A stretch of DNA of 56,700 nt from an uncultured Bacteroidota bacterium (GTDB lineage: Bacteria; Bacteroidota; Bacteroidia; Bacteroidales; P3). The translations under genes and the position numbers were made by a program. The stretch covers positions 1 through 56,700 of the forward strand of contig UQXW01000006.1 in assembly GCA_900545215.1 (NCBI GenBank), read 5' to 3'. Positions 7,152 to 16,491 of the stretch are shown one piece after another (positions within the stretch are counted from its first letter, which is position 1; each line of letters begins with the position of its first letter). The notes beneath the pieces were generated by a model. It searched no databases. It was not told the DNA's origin and saw nothing but the letters and a program-made list of their open reading frames with translations.

Positions 7152-10100
7152 TTATTTCAATGTTCTCTTTATTTCTATTTCTTCGTAGCCCTCGATTATA
7201 TCTCCGACCTTTATATCGTTGAAGTTTTCTATGTTCAATCCGCAATCCTGTCCCATGACAACTTCTTTGACATCGTCTTTGAATCTTTTCAAGGAGGCCA
7301 ACCTGCCTGTATATACAACGATTCCGTCTCGTATGATTCGAACGTTGGTTTGTCGGTTTATCTTTCCGTCCAAGCAAATACAACCCGCAATGGTTCCGAC
7401 TTTTGAAATCTTGAAAGTTTCTTTTACTTCAAGGTTCGCAACTATCTTTTCTTGTATTTCAGGAGAAAGCATACCTTCTATGGCGTCTTTCAATTCGTTG
7501 ATTGCGGTATAGATGATTGAATAAAGTCTTATGTCTATCTGTTCTTGCTCTGCAAGTTTTCTTGCCCCGACGGAAGGTCGTACTTGGAAGCCTATGATGA
7601 TGGCGTTGCTTGCCGTAGCCAACAATACGTCCGATTCGGTGATTTGTCCCACGGATTTGTGAATGACATTGACTTGTACTTCCGGAGTGGATAGCTTCAA
7701 CAATGAGTCTGACAGAGCTTCCACGGAACCGTCCACGTCGGCTTTTACTATCAAATCCAACTGTTTGAAGTCTCCTATGGCTATTCGTCTTCCTATTTCG
7801 TCGAGAGTGATGTGCTTTTGCGTTCTCAAACCTTGCTCTCTTTGGAGTTGTGTTCTTCTGCTTGCCAAATCCTTTGCTTCTTTCTCGCTCGGCATAACGT
7901 TGAACATGTCTCCCGCCTGAGGTGCTCCGTTCAATCCCAACAACAATACAGGCGTCGATGGACCGGCTTCTTTGAGAAGTTTATTCCTTTCGTTGTACAT
8001 TGCCTTTACTTTACCGTAAGTCGAGCCTGCTAAGACAACATCGCCTTGTCTTATCGTTCCGTCCTGTACCAATATCTTGGCGACGTATCCTCTTCCTTTA
8101 TCAAGGGAAGACTCTATGACCGTTCCTTTCGCTCTCTTGTTCGGATTGCCTTTCAAATCCAACATTTCCGCTTCCAACAACACCTTTTCCAAAAGCAAAT
8201 CCACATTTATACCTTTCTTGGCTGAGATTTCCTGCGATTGGATTTTACCTCCCCATTCCTCGACCAAGAGGTTCATGTTCGCCAACTCGGATTTTATTCT
8301 GTCAGGGTCTGCACCGGGTTTATCTATTTTGTTCAATGCAAATATGATTGGCACTCCTGCTGCTTGTGCATGGTTGATGGCTTCTATGGTTTGAGGCATT
8401 ATCTTATCATCGCAAGCTATAACGATTATTGCCAAGTCCGTCATCTTAGCACCTCTGGCACGCATTGCGGTGAACGCTTCGTGTCCCGGGGTATCGAGGA
8501 ATGTTATTTTCTTGCCGCTTTCAGGCAATACCACCTCGTATGCTCCTATGTGCTGGGTTATTCCTCCTGCCTCGCCGGCTATCACGTTTGTTTTTCTTAT
8601 ATAGTCCAATAATGAGGTCTTTCCATGGTCGACGTGTCCCATTACGGTAACTATAGGGGAACGTGGACGCAAATCTTCTTCTCTGTCCTCTTCGTCTTCA
8701 TTGGAAATGGCTTCAACGACATCGGCACTTACGAACTTGACAGTGAAACCGAATTCATCTGCTATCAACTGTATCGCCTCTGCATCCAAACGTTGATTTA
8801 TGGAAACGAACATGCCCAAAGTCATACATGAAGCTATGATTTTGGTTACGGGAACATTCATCATGGTTGCCAATTCGTTTGCTGTAACAAATTCGGTAAC
8901 CTTTAATACTTTTTGTTCCTCCAACTCATGTTGGCGTTCTTCCTGAATATGCTGTGAAACGATTTGTCTTTTATCTCTCCTGTGCTTTGAAGTCTTACTC
9001 TTACCCATCGGAGACAAACGAGCCAAGGTCTCTTTGATTTGCTTTTCGATTTCAACCTCGCTAAGTTCCTGTTTCTTTACAGGTTCTTTCTTCGCCTTTG
9101 CGTGTTTGTTCTTATCCTTCTTTGCATTGGCAACTCCGGTTACCGCACTTTGCTGTTTTTGGTCGGCTTGTACAGGTGAAGGTTTTATTCTCTTTCGTTT
9201 CTTTTTGTCTTTTCCGCTGTCCTTTTCAATCTTTCCTTTGGACGAAGATGCCACAGGTTGCTTTTTCTTCTTTTCAAAAGCAGTCAAATCTATCTTTTCA
9301 CCCGTTATCTTAGGTCCGTCCAACTTGACATACTTCGTTTTGATGAACTGAACTTTGTTCTCCTCCTGTGCCTGTTTTACGTTTTCTTGTTCTGCCTTTT
9401 GCTGAGGCTTATCCTCTGTCTTGACAGGCTTTTCAAGTTTTTCCGATTTAACGTTGCCTTCTGTCTTTATAGACTTTTGCTTCTCCGGCTGTTGCTTTTT
9501 CTCCTTAGCTTTATCTTTTTGTTGTTCGGTAGCTTTTTTCTTCTCCGCTTTTTCTTTCTCCTTTTGAGCCTTTGTCTTTCTTTCCGGCTTTACTTTCGAG
9601 TTTATGGAATCCAAGTCTATCTTACCAAGTATCTTGACATTGGTATCCTTTTGCTTATCTTCCTTTTCTGTTTTATCGACAGTATCAGGCTTATTTTCTT
9701 CCGTCTTTTCTTCAACTTTCTCCGCCTTTTTGTCAACTTTTATAGGCTCTTCTTTTGTCTTGATTTCAGCCTTTTCATCTTTCTTCTTATCCTCGGACTT
9801 CTCTTTCTTGGTTTTTGCTTTTTCCGATTTGAAGTCCATGGTGGAACTCTTGATGATGATTTCTCTTGTATCGACAAAATCCTCTTCTATATCTTTTTGC
9901 TTTGCAACTATATCTTCGGCTTGGATAATAGTTTCTTTGGGACGAACGCTTACTATATTCTCACTGACTGCTTTAATTTCCCTATCATGAGGAAAAGCCT
10001 TCAACAACATTTCGTAAACGCCCGTATCTATTTTGGTATTCGGCGAACTCTCTATCTTCTTTCCTTTCTTGTTGAGATATTCCACAATGGTGCTTATTCC

Positions 10101-10157
10101 AACATTGAGTTCTCGTGCTACCTTACTTAATCTTAAAGTCTTATTTTCTGCCGACAT
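7152..10157 (-). CDS. infB: Translation initiation factor IF-2
   Basis: The 1001-residue GTPase positions initiator fMet-tRNA on the 30S subunit and promotes 50S joining. An N-terminal IF2_N-type helical domain spans residues 1-50. It is followed by a very long Lys/Glu/Gln-rich linker (about 90-400) and a second IF2_N domain (about 417-470). The G domain starts near 500 with G1 GHVDHGKT at 507-514, then DTPGHEAF near 553 and NKID near 608. Domains II to IV (EF-Tu-like beta barrel, IF-2 core and C2) complete the protein to GYEEIEIKRTL. The linker is long and of low complexity, so it may vary between strains. It is the last gene of rimP-nusA-infB, the standard translation/transcription operon, 75 nt after nusA. 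Product and position agree, and only the exact function of the linker is open. Confidence 0.98.
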   Translation of the reverse strand: MSAENKTLRLSKVARELNVGISTIVEYLNKKGKKIESSPNTKIDTGVYEMLLKAFPHDREIKAVSENIVSVRPKETIIQAEDIVAKQKDIEEDFVDTREIIIKSSTMDFKSEKAKTKKEKSEDKKKDEKAEIKTKEEPIKVDKKAEKVEEKTEENKPDTVDKTEKEDKQKDTNVKILGKIDLDSINSKVKPERKTKAQKEKEKAEKKKATEQQKDKAKEKKQQPEKQKSIKTEGNVKSEKLEKPVKTEDKPQQKAEQENVKQAQEENKVQFIKTKYVKLDGPKITGEKIDLTAFEKKKKQPVASSSKGKIEKDSGKDKKKRKRIKPSPVQADQKQQSAVTGVANAKKDKNKHAKAKKEPVKKQELSEVEIEKQIKETLARLSPMGKSKTSKHRRDKRQIVSQHIQEERQHELEEQKVLKVTEFVTANELATMMNVPVTKIIASCMTLGMFVSINQRLDAEAIQLIADEFGFTVKFVSADVVEAISNEDEEDREEDLRPRSPIVTVMGHVDHGKTSLLDYIRKTNVIAGEAGGITQHIGAYEVVLPESGKKITFLDTPGHEAFTAMRARGAKMTDLAIIVIACDDKIMPQTIEAINHAQAAGVPIIFALNKIDKPGADPDRIKSELANMNLLVEEWGGKIQSQEISAKKGINVDLLLEKVLLEAEMLDLKGNPNKRAKGTVIESSLDKGRGYVAKILVQDGTIRQGDVVLAGSTYGKVKAMYNERNKLLKEAGPSTPVLLLGLNGAPQAGDMFNVMPSEKEAKDLASRRTQLQREQGLRTQKHITLDEIGRRIAIGDFKQLDLIVKADVDGSVEALSDSLLKLSTPEVQVNVIHKSVGQITESDVLLATASNAIIIGFQVRPSVGARKLAEQEQIDIRLYSIIYTAINELKDAIEGMLSPEIQEKIVANLEVKETFKISKVGTIAGCICLDGKINRQTNVRIIRDGIVVYTGRLASLKRFKDDVKEVVMGQDCGLNIENFNDIKVGDIIEGYEEIEIKRTLK

Positions 10158-10232
10158 ATCGTTGCTTATAAAATTCCTATTTTGCAGGTCTGCCCTGCGT
10201 TATCACTATGTAGTATCCCATCGGGGACTTGC

Positions 10233-11471
10233 TTAGTCTTCAAACTCTGCTCTCAAAGTTGCCAAAACGTTATCTATCGTTTCGGCTTCAAGATCCGTTC
10301 TGTTCTCCAACTCCTCTTTCGACAATTCCAATACGCTTTTCGCCGTATCGCAACCGATACCTTTCAACGTATCTATTATCCACGAGTCTATTTCATCTCT
10401 GAACTCATCCAAATCGACATCCTCATAATCCATGTCGCTATCTCTGTACACCTCTATTTCATATCCTGTAAGCTTACCTGCCAACTTGATGTTATAGCCA
10501 CCTTTTCCGATAGCCAAAGAAACCTGATCGGGGTGCATGAACACGTCAGCTTTCTTATGAGCCTCGTCAACGGTTACCGAAATAACCTTTGCAGGACTCA
10601 AGGCCCTTGTTATGTACAATTCGACATTAGGCGTATAGTTTATCACGTCTATGTTCTCGTTTCGCAATTCCCTGATGATACCATGTATTCTTCCTCCTTT
10701 GACACCGACGCAAGAACCCACAGGATCGATTCTGTCATCATACGATTCCACAGCGACCTTTGCCCTTTCACCCGGTTGACGCACAGCATTCCTTATCGTA
10801 ATCAAGCCATCATAAATTTCAGGTACCTCTTGCTCGAACAACTTCTCGAGAAAAATAGGAGAAACTCTGGACAAAACAATGTTCGGTATGCCGTTTCTCA
10901 TTTCCACTTTCAACACAACAGCCTTTACTGTATCACCTTTGCGGAAGAAATCGCCGGGGATTTGCTCGCTTTTCGGCAAAACGACCTCTACACCTTCTTC
11001 ATCAATCAACAACACTTCTTTCTTCCAAGCCTGATAGACCTCACAGATAACTATCTCACCGACTTTTTCCTTGTATTTCGTGAATATATTGGCTCTTTCA
11101 TACTCCTGCACCTTACCGACCAAATTCTGCCTTATCGCAAGAATATCCCTGCGACCGAAATCCTTTAATTTGATTTCCTCGGAAAGTTCCTCGCCGACCT
11201 CGAAATCCGGTTCTATCTTCACGGCATCGGAATAAGCAATCTGAGTATTCTCATCTTCAACTTTACCGTCCTCGACAATCACCCTGTTTCTCCATATTTC
11301 AAAGTCGCCTTTCTCTACGTTTACAATAATGTCGATGTTATCGTCAGAGCCGTACTTCTTTACCAAAACACCTCTGAACACATCTTCCACTATTCTCATC
11401 AAGGTTTCTGTCTCTATATTCTTGAATTCCTTGAACTCTGAAAACGTATCTACCAAACTTAAATTTTCCAT
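10233..11471 (-). CDS. nusA: Transcription termination/antitermination protein NusA
   Basis: This 412-residue RNA polymerase-associated factor controls pausing, Rho-dependent and intrinsic termination and antitermination. In order it has the N-terminal RNAP-binding domain (1-125), an S1 domain (about 135-200), KH1 with GVKGG at 256-260, KH2 with GKGG at 322-325, and an acidic C-terminal tail with one helix-hairpin-helix-like segment (about 365-410). The length fits Bacteroidota NusA, which lacks the long duplicated acidic repeats of E. coli. It lies between rimP (86 nt upstream) and infB (75 nt downstream), all on the minus strand, so the three are very likely one transcript from the promoter near 12078. 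Confidence 0.98.
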   Translation of the reverse strand: MENLSLVDTFSEFKEFKNIETETLMRIVEDVFRGVLVKKYGSDDNIDIIVNVEKGDFEIWRNRVIVEDGKVEDENTQIAYSDAVKIEPDFEVGEELSEEIKLKDFGRRDILAIRQNLVGKVQEYERANIFTKYKEKVGEIVICEVYQAWKKEVLLIDEEGVEVVLPKSEQIPGDFFRKGDTVKAVVLKVEMRNGIPNIVLSRVSPIFLEKLFEQEVPEIYDGLITIRNAVRQPGERAKVAVESYDDRIDPVGSCVGVKGGRIHGIIRELRNENIDVINYTPNVELYITRALSPAKVISVTVDEAHKKADVFMHPDQVSLAIGKGGYNIKLAGKLTGYEIEVYRDSDMDYEDVDLDEFRDEIDSWIIDTLKGIGCDTAKSVLELSKEELENRTDLEAETIDNVLATLRAEFED

Positions 11472-11556
11472 TCTTTCCTCGTCAATTTATATTTAGTAAT
11501 GTTTGATTGGCTCTTACGCTTGCCTCGTTTCCAATCACACATTCCTCTCCATCAAT

Positions 11557-11997
11557 TTATATAAGCACTTTTGTCGTTTTAACTTCTTCGTCTTTTAACT
11601 CTAACTGTTCAACAGTCTTGTTCTTTCCTTTACCCTTTTCAAGTTCAATCACGAAACCTTTCTCCTTAACCTCCGACAATTTTCCATCGAGCTTTCTACC
11701 GTCCGCACAAACAACCTCGACATTCTTTCCGATATTCTTCTCAAATTGTCTTTTCATCTTCAACGGTTCTCCCAATCCCCAAGAAAGTACACTGAGTTCG
11801 AAATCCTCCTGCTCTCTATCCAAACAAGCCTCCAATTTTCTGCTCAAATCGATACAATCCTGTATTCTGACCCCTTCATCTCCATCAATGAAAACTTCTA
11901 TCCGGTTATCGGAACTCACTTTCACCATAACCAGAAATAATGAACCACCCTCCAAAAAACTCTCTGCCTTGTTTGCTATATATGCTTTATCAATCAT
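11557..11997 (-). CDS. rimP: Ribosome maturation factor RimP
   Basis: The 146-residue protein acts in 30S subunit maturation. The N-terminal alpha/beta domain carries the family pattern around residues 38-70 (VSSDNRIEVFIDGDEGVRI, then a helix with CIDLSRKLE), and SWGLGEPLK stands in the position of the usual VSSPGLDRPL segment. A small SH3-like barrel follows (GKNVEVVCADGRKLDGKL onward). The ATG at 11997 (MIDKAY) gives the usual family length. An upstream in-frame ATG at 12183 would add 62 residues of unlikely, cysteine-rich sequence running across the probable promoter at 12078, so I reject it. It is first in the rimP-nusA-infB operon. Confidence 0.93.
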   Translation of the reverse strand: MIDKAYIANKAESFLEGGSLFLVMVKVSSDNRIEVFIDGDEGVRIQDCIDLSRKLEACLDREQEDFELSVLSWGLGEPLKMKRQFEKNIGKNVEVVCADGRKLDGKLSEVKEKGFVIELEKGKGKNKTVEQLELKDEEVKTTKVLI

Positions 11998-12077
11998 CAC
12001 TCTTACATATAAAAATAGGGAACTACAGCTCCCTCCGTCAAAATTGAATTTGAACCGCCACACCCAACAACACGGTT

Positions 12078-12109
12078 GCAAAGATACTGCTTTTTTCAAA
12101 ACCTGCAAT
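12078..12109 (-). promoter_or_regulatory. Promoter of rimP-nusA-infB
   Basis: On the minus strand a perfect -7 box TATCTTTGC (12078-12086) follows ATTG (12106-12109) at 19 nt. This is one mismatch from the Bacteroidota consensus TTTG-N19-TAnnTTTG. Transcription would start about 75 nt before the rimP ATG. Confidence 0.7.
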
Positions 12110-12257
12110 GAAAACGCAGGAAATATTCTCACAATGTGGCAAAAGGATACACTTTTACTGCCGGATTTTCGCAACACGCACAAGTGCTTTCCGCTTAAAA
12201 GACTTGCTTCATAAACGTTTTATTTCCGCACATCCGCATACAGCAATCATAAAAGAA

Positions 12258-12290
12258 ACATCGGGCATGCAAAAAGCATACACCCGATGC
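12258..12290 (-). terminator. Terminator of the lpxC-lpxA operon
   Basis: On the minus strand GCATCGGGTGTATGC and GCATGCCCGATGT pair around a TTTTT loop, and TTCTTTT follows. It lies about 50 nt past the lpxA stop codon. Confidence 0.75.
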
Positions 12291-12338
12291 AAAACCTTAC
12301 TATTCTGTTTAATCTCTAAATTATTTCCTATCCGACTG

Positions 12339-13124
12339 CTATCTTCTCACCGAAGTAAAACCCTTCATCAATCCGCGTTCCGCTGTTTCCATGAAAGAAA
12401 TTATTTCATCTCTTTCCGCCGATTGCGGCTGCTGTTTCAATTCTTCAAGAGCTGCACTATACATCAAACCTTTTTGAAACACTATACGGTAAAGACCTTG
12501 TATGTCGTTTACAACCTCCTGCGAATAACCCCTTCGGAGCAAACCGACCGAATTTACGCCACAATAAGATACGGGAAACTTGCCACCCTTGACGTAAGGT
12601 GGAATGTCCTTATCGACAAGCGAACCGCCCATCAATATGACATGCTTTCCTATTCTCGTAAACTGGTGAATGGCACATTGTCCGCCTATTATGGCATAAT
12701 CATCTATGAGAATATGCCCTGCCAACGTGGCTGAGTTTGCAAGAATACAGTTGTTCTTTACAACACAATCATGAGCCACATGAGCGTATGCCATGATAAG
12801 ATTATTGTTACCCACAACTGTTTTCCCGTTTGCACTCGTTCCTCTGTTGATTGTTACGAACTCTCGTATCACGTTATTGTCGCCTATTTCACAGGTGGTA
12901 TATTCCCCTGCAAACTTCAAATCCTGCGGCACGGCAGCTATGCTTGCCCCGGGAAATATCTTACACCCCTTACCTATTCTTGCCCCCGGGAATATAGTAA
13001 CATGAGAACCTATCCAACAATCATCGCCTATGACCACGTCATCATAGATAACAGCGAACGGCTCTATTGTAACGTTTTTGCCGATTTTGGCATTCGGGTG
13101 AATAAACGCGAGTTGCTCGTTCAT
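12339..13124 (-). CDS. lpxA: UDP-N-acetylglucosamine O-acyltransferase (LpxA)
   Basis: The 261-residue cytosolic enzyme transfers an R-3-hydroxyacyl chain from acyl carrier protein to UDP-GlcNAc, the first step of lipid A synthesis. The N-terminal two thirds are hexapeptide repeats of a left-handed beta helix (such as IGKNVTIEPFAVI, IGDDCWIGSHVTI). The active-site segment AHVAHDC has the catalytic His at 118 and the paired His at 115. A helical C-terminal domain (about 190-261) completes the family length. It overlaps the end of lpxC-fabZ by 4 nt (ATGA), so translation is probably coupled. The enzyme before it in the pathway uses the FabZ product pool, so the order lpxC-fabZ-lpxA keeps the lipid A entry steps in one transcript. 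Confidence 0.97.
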   Translation of the reverse strand: MNEQLAFIHPNAKIGKNVTIEPFAVIYDDVVIGDDCWIGSHVTIFPGARIGKGCKIFPGASIAAVPQDLKFAGEYTTCEIGDNNVIREFVTINRGTSANGKTVVGNNNLIMAYAHVAHDCVVKNNCILANSATLAGHILIDDYAIIGGQCAIHQFTRIGKHVILMGGSLVDKDIPPYVKGGKFPVSYCGVNSVGLLRRGYSQEVVNDIQGLYRIVFQKGLMYSAALEELKQQPQSAERDEIISFMETAERGLMKGFTSVRR

Positions 13125-14518
13125 AATGACTGTTTTTTCGTTTTTGCAATTTGAGCCATCATATCCGCTTCCACAACCACTCTTTCTCCTACATAAGCCG
13201 TACCTTTCATCTTCACTATGCCTCTGCGAATCGGCTCCGATAGTTGCAGTTTAAGCAACAATGTATCACCCGGAACGACCTTATTTCTGAACTTCACCTC
13301 CTCGAATTTCATGAAGTAGGTACTGTAATTCTCCGGATCTTCGACATCCTTCAATGCAAGCATTCCACCTGTCTGCCCCAATGCCTCGACAATCAACACA
13401 CCCGGCATTACAGGCTCTTCCGGAAAGTGTCCGTTGAAGAAATCCTCATTTCCTGTTACATTCTTCAAGCCGACCACATAGTCATCTCCCATATCTATGA
13501 TTTTATCAACAAGCAACATGGGAAATCTGTGAGGTAAACGTTCTTTTATTGCCTTTATATCATACACCGGCTCTTTATTCGGATCATAAAAAGGAGCCTT
13601 CTTCGTATTCTCCATAATACTCTTGATTTTACGTGATAGTTTATTATTAACTCGATGCCCCGGTTTCTTAACTATAAACCGAGCCTTGACATATCTTCCC
13701 ACCAATGCAATATCGCCGATGAAGTCCAGCAATTTATGCCTTGCCGGTTCGTTGACATATTGCGGTTTTATGTTGTTCAGCACCCCTTGTTCGACCTTGA
13801 CCTCTTGCGGATTTTTGCCGAAGACCTTTGCAAGGTGTTCTATGCGACTTTCGTCCAAAACCTTATCTACAAAAATCAAGGCATTATCCAAGTCTCCGCC
13901 TTTTATAAGGTTATAATTCAACAACTGCTCTATTTCACTAAGAAAAACGAATGTGCGACAAGTTGCGAAACCCTCTTTGAATTCGTCTAAAGAAGACAGG
14001 AAAGCCGTTTGCGAACCCACTGTCTGTGAAGCGAACTCTATCGACAAATCCACCTTGAAGCCGTCGTACGGCAACGCCAACAATTCTATACCGCTTTCTT
14101 CCTCAGAATAAACAACAGGCTCTCGTAAAACATAATAAGTCCTCTCCGCTTCCAACTCTTTAATCCCGCCTTTTTCTATACACTCTACCCAAATGCGGGA
14201 ACTACCGTCTAAAATCGGCACTTCCTCCCCGTCCAGTTCCACCACCACATTATCAATTCGCATTGCATAAAGAGCAGACATCAAATGCTCCACTGTACAT
14301 ACTTTAACACCTCCCTTGCACAGACTTGTCCCACGCGAAGTATCGCAAACCAAATCGGCAGAAGCAGGAATACAAGGGCAATTCTCCAAATCCGTTCTTC
14401 TGAAAATCACACCCGTATTGCACTCTGCAGGCAGCAATCTTACTTTCACATGTTTACCTGTGTGAAGACCTTTGCCCTCTGCTCCAACGGGATTGCTTAT
14501 AGTTGTTTGTCTTTCCAT
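13121..14518 (-). CDS. lpxC: Bifunctional LpxC-FabZ: UDP-3-O-acyl-GlcNAc deacetylase / 3-hydroxyacyl-ACP dehydratase
   Basis: This 465-residue natural fusion is typical of Bacteroidota. The N-terminal part (1 to about 305) is LpxC, the zinc deacetylase that commits UDP-acyl-GlcNAc to lipid A. Predicted zinc ligands are His78 (CTVEHLM), His261 and Asp265 (HKLLDFIGD), with catalytic His288 (PGHRVNN). The C-terminal part (about 320-465) is FabZ, a hot-dog-fold dehydratase of fatty acid elongation, with His330 (LPHRFPM), His364 (GHFPEEPVMPG) and Glu378 (IVEALGQ). Fusing an enzyme that consumes 3-hydroxyacyl chains for lipid A with one that diverts them to fatty acids fixes their ratio. It is first in an operon with lpxA, and a TACCTTTGC box lies 14 nt upstream of the ATG. 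Confidence 0.98.
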   Translation of the reverse strand: MERQTTISNPVGAEGKGLHTGKHVKVRLLPAECNTGVIFRRTDLENCPCIPASADLVCDTSRGTSLCKGGVKVCTVEHLMSALYAMRIDNVVVELDGEEVPILDGSSRIWVECIEKGGIKELEAERTYYVLREPVVYSEEESGIELLALPYDGFKVDLSIEFASQTVGSQTAFLSSLDEFKEGFATCRTFVFLSEIEQLLNYNLIKGGDLDNALIFVDKVLDESRIEHLAKVFGKNPQEVKVEQGVLNNIKPQYVNEPARHKLLDFIGDIALVGRYVKARFIVKKPGHRVNNKLSRKIKSIMENTKKAPFYDPNKEPVYDIKAIKERLPHRFPMLLVDKIIDMGDDYVVGLKNVTGNEDFFNGHFPEEPVMPGVLIVEALGQTGGMLALKDVEDPENYSTYFMKFEEVKFRNKVVPGDTLLLKLQLSEPIRRGIVKMKGTAYVGERVVVEADMMAQIAKTKKQSL

Positions 14519-14531
14519 AATGTTTCGGAGT

Positions 14532-14540
14532 GCAAAGGTA
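14532..14540 (-). promoter_or_regulatory. Probable -7 box upstream of lpxC-fabZ
   Basis: The minus strand reads TACCTTTGC, a full match to TAnnTTTGC, ending 14 nt before the ATG. No TTTG lies at the usual 19-21 nt spacing, so the -33 element is weak or absent. Confidence 0.5.
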
Positions 14541-14612
14541 AAAAGATTATTTGATATTTTCGGATTTGCACCTCAATAATCGGTTGCATGCATCACAGAA
14601 GTCTATCTGCAA

Positions 14613-15086
14613 TTAAATATATTCCGATATGAATTCCCTGTAATCCTCGAAGAATTTCATTCTCCCATCTTTGTCAAGAATAAAAACACAAGGAAACTTT
14701 CTCGCGTCAAGTTTGTATTTGCGAAACTTTATCTTTTTTATGGAACGCATTGCGGTGAAATACACCTGTTCGGTTTCAGGGAAATAGTTTCTTGCCACTT
14801 CATACAAATTTTTCCTTACAACAATATCCTTAATTTGTTTCTCGTCCAAAAAGCAAAGAACGACGAAATTCAAATCCTGTCTTTCAAAAACATTCTGTTT
14901 GTTGAGAAAATCATGCAATTCAATATAACATTGGTGGCAACTCGCAGTGGACAGACATACCATTATTTGAGACTTACCTTTTTGCAAAAAGACCTCACTG
15001 CCTTTGAAGTCCACAAAAACCTCCTGAGATACACACCGGACTCCAAAAAGAAGCAAACTCACCAAGAAGAACAACCGCAACCTCAT
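14613..15086 (-). CDS. Exported thioredoxin-fold protein
   Basis: This 157-residue protein has an N-terminal signal sequence (MRLRLFFLVSLLLFGVRC) and a thioredoxin-like fold. A beta strand (IMVCLST) leads into the redox motif Cys50-His-Gln-Cys53, and a C-terminal segment (about 125-145, KFPCVFILDKDGRMKFFED) holds a cis-Pro-like position and the strand that follows it in TlpA/AhpC-type proteins. CHQC is not one of the common TlpA pairs. It probably exchanges disulfides in the periplasm or monitors peptide thiols. The start overlaps the end of the beta-propeller gene by 4 nt, so the two products are made together and likely work together. A further Cys at 128 could be structural. The substrate is unknown. 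Confidence 0.8.
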   Translation of the reverse strand: MRLRLFFLVSLLLFGVRCVSQEVFVDFKGSEVFLQKGKSQIMVCLSTASCHQCYIELHDFLNKQNVFERQDLNFVVLCFLDEKQIKDIVVRKNLYEVARNYFPETEQVYFTAMRSIKKIKFRKYKLDARKFPCVFILDKDGRMKFFEDYREFISEYI

Positions 15087-16315
15087 TTCAAATCGAAATC
15101 ATAATCCCATTCATCTAACACGATAACCTGTTCATGTTCCGACAAATAATTCTGTTTGAAACTCTCAAAATCATCTTCGCTCATCAACTCGAGCCTTTTC
15201 AAATCCAATGGCAAGTCATAATTTATTCGAAACACCTTCTTCTGCTTTGCATCGAACACATTAAGTAAATTCGTCCAGCCCAAAGTGTATAGACGATTAT
15301 ATCTGTCGCTGTTATTCAAAGAAATATCCGCCAAAGCATGACGATACAGTTTCCACTTCCCGTTGTCCTTTCTCCAAACATCTGTAAGCATATCATTACC
15401 CCCAAGGAAATAGCCGACAATCAACTCATTTTCACCTCCCACATATATATTGTTCAATCTGGAATAGTCCGTATAATCATTCAAATACCATATTCTTGAT
15501 ATGGGGTCTTTATATTTTCTCAATACCTTTTTCATCTTCTTTTTCGGGTAAGTTTTCCAACCCTTGAAAGAATTATCTGCCACTATGCTATCCAGCAAAT
15601 CCAAGTTCGAATCATACTCATAAATCTTATAAGAACCCAAATGTGCGAAGAATATCCTGTCTCCCGATACATCAAACAAACGATGAGGTGTGAAATAAGT
15701 CAAACCTTGAAAACCCAACTCGAAAGACTTTACAATCTCAATTTTGTCCGTCTTTAAGTCAAACACACCGACCTTGACAAAATCGTTTATATCGCAACGG
15801 CTGCACAAATACCAACTGCACACCAACACCTTCCTATCATGCAGCAAAAACACCTGATTAATATATCTGAATTCTTCGGGAAGCTCTACAGCTCTCGAAA
15901 AAACAAAATGCGAATCAGCATTCTCTCTTTCGTAAATCTGAAGCCGCCCTCCGTTCCATGAACTTGCAACAATCAAAACCTCATCATTGGCACATACGTC
16001 ACGAATACTTTGATTGTTTGCCTTATAAAGTTTAGTCAATTCATAAGAAGAGAATTGTTTTGCGACCACATTGTATGTCAACATCGATATTCCGTTTGTA
16101 TCTATGCTCACCACATCAAAAGCACCGCCTGCCTCACGACAAGCAAACCTCTCAACCCTTGATGCCTGAAACACTTTGTTGGGTTTCTCTAATGGAAAGA
16201 CAACACTGTTTGCCGCACTCATGCAATCTTTTATTGCCTGTGCAAAAGCACCATGGGAAAACAATCCCGGCAAACAGAAAATGCAAACACACAAAACAAT
16301 TCTCTTCATGTTCAA
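15083..16315 (-). CDS. Exported 6-bladed beta-propeller protein
   Basis: This 410-residue protein has a signal peptide (ATG at 16315, or at 16309 two codons later; cleavage near AFAQ). The mature part repeats four-stranded blades: short hydrophobic strands separated by turns, with DxLDLLDS, VGVFDLKTDKIE and NRLYTLGWTN among the blade motifs. This is the pattern of the Bacteroidota 6-bladed beta-propeller family (often with a BF3449-like name), whose members bind peptides or glycans in the periplasm. Two cysteine pairs (CSWYLCSRC near 167-175) are unusual and may be substrates of the thioredoxin-fold protein encoded right behind with a 4-nt overlap. Transcription probably starts from the exact-consensus promoter at 16461-16491, leaving a leader of about 140 nt. 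Confidence 0.75.
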   Translation of the reverse strand: MNMKRIVLCVCIFCLPGLFSHGAFAQAIKDCMSAANSVVFPLEKPNKVFQASRVERFACREAGGAFDVVSIDTNGISMLTYNVVAKQFSSYELTKLYKANNQSIRDVCANDEVLIVASSWNGGRLQIYERENADSHFVFSRAVELPEEFRYINQVFLLHDRKVLVCSWYLCSRCDINDFVKVGVFDLKTDKIEIVKSFELGFQGLTYFTPHRLFDVSGDRIFFAHLGSYKIYEYDSNLDLLDSIVADNSFKGWKTYPKKKMKKVLRKYKDPISRIWYLNDYTDYSRLNNIYVGGENELIVGYFLGGNDMLTDVWRKDNGKWKLYRHALADISLNNSDRYNRLYTLGWTNLLNVFDAKQKKVFRINYDLPLDLKRLELMSEDDFESFKQNYLSEHEQVIVLDEWDYDFDLK

Positions 16316-16460
16316 CAGCCTATTTTACATCTATCACATCAGCGAAGACTTTCAATTCTCCATTTTATCCAACATTTCATAACTTGGACTAAGAATTGAT
16401 TCCGAAGTAAATTCTCTATTTTTATGGCTAGATAATGCGGTTTATCGCCCTATCCATAGG

Positions 16461-16491
16461 CAAAGCTACAACAAAATTTCTCTTCTACAAA
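16461..16491 (-). promoter_or_regulatory. Exact-consensus Bacteroidota promoter for the beta-propeller/thioredoxin pair
   Basis: On the minus strand TTTG (16488-16491), then 19 nt, then TAGCTTTG (16461-16468): a full match to TTTG-N19-TAnnTTTG. It lies about 145 nt before the beta-propeller ATG, which leaves room for a regulatory leader. Confidence 0.8.

Larger units (their letters stand above)
11998..12338. other. Intergenic region between rimP and lpxA
   Basis: No gene is supported here. It holds the rimP operon promoter (12078-12109, minus) and the terminator of the lpxC-lpxA operon (12258-12290, minus). A small hairpin GGGA/TCCC near 12017-12033 lies in the rimP leader. Nothing else stands out. 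Confidence 0.7.

Noticed and set aside
9258..10130. 290-residue Leu/Phe-rich open frame opposite infB
   Set aside because: It is the complement of the Lys/Glu-rich linker of IF-2; the low-complexity DNA makes a long frame by chance.
11997..12183. Longer N-terminus for RimP
   Set aside because: It would cross the promoter at 12078 and the extra 62 residues have no family counterpart.
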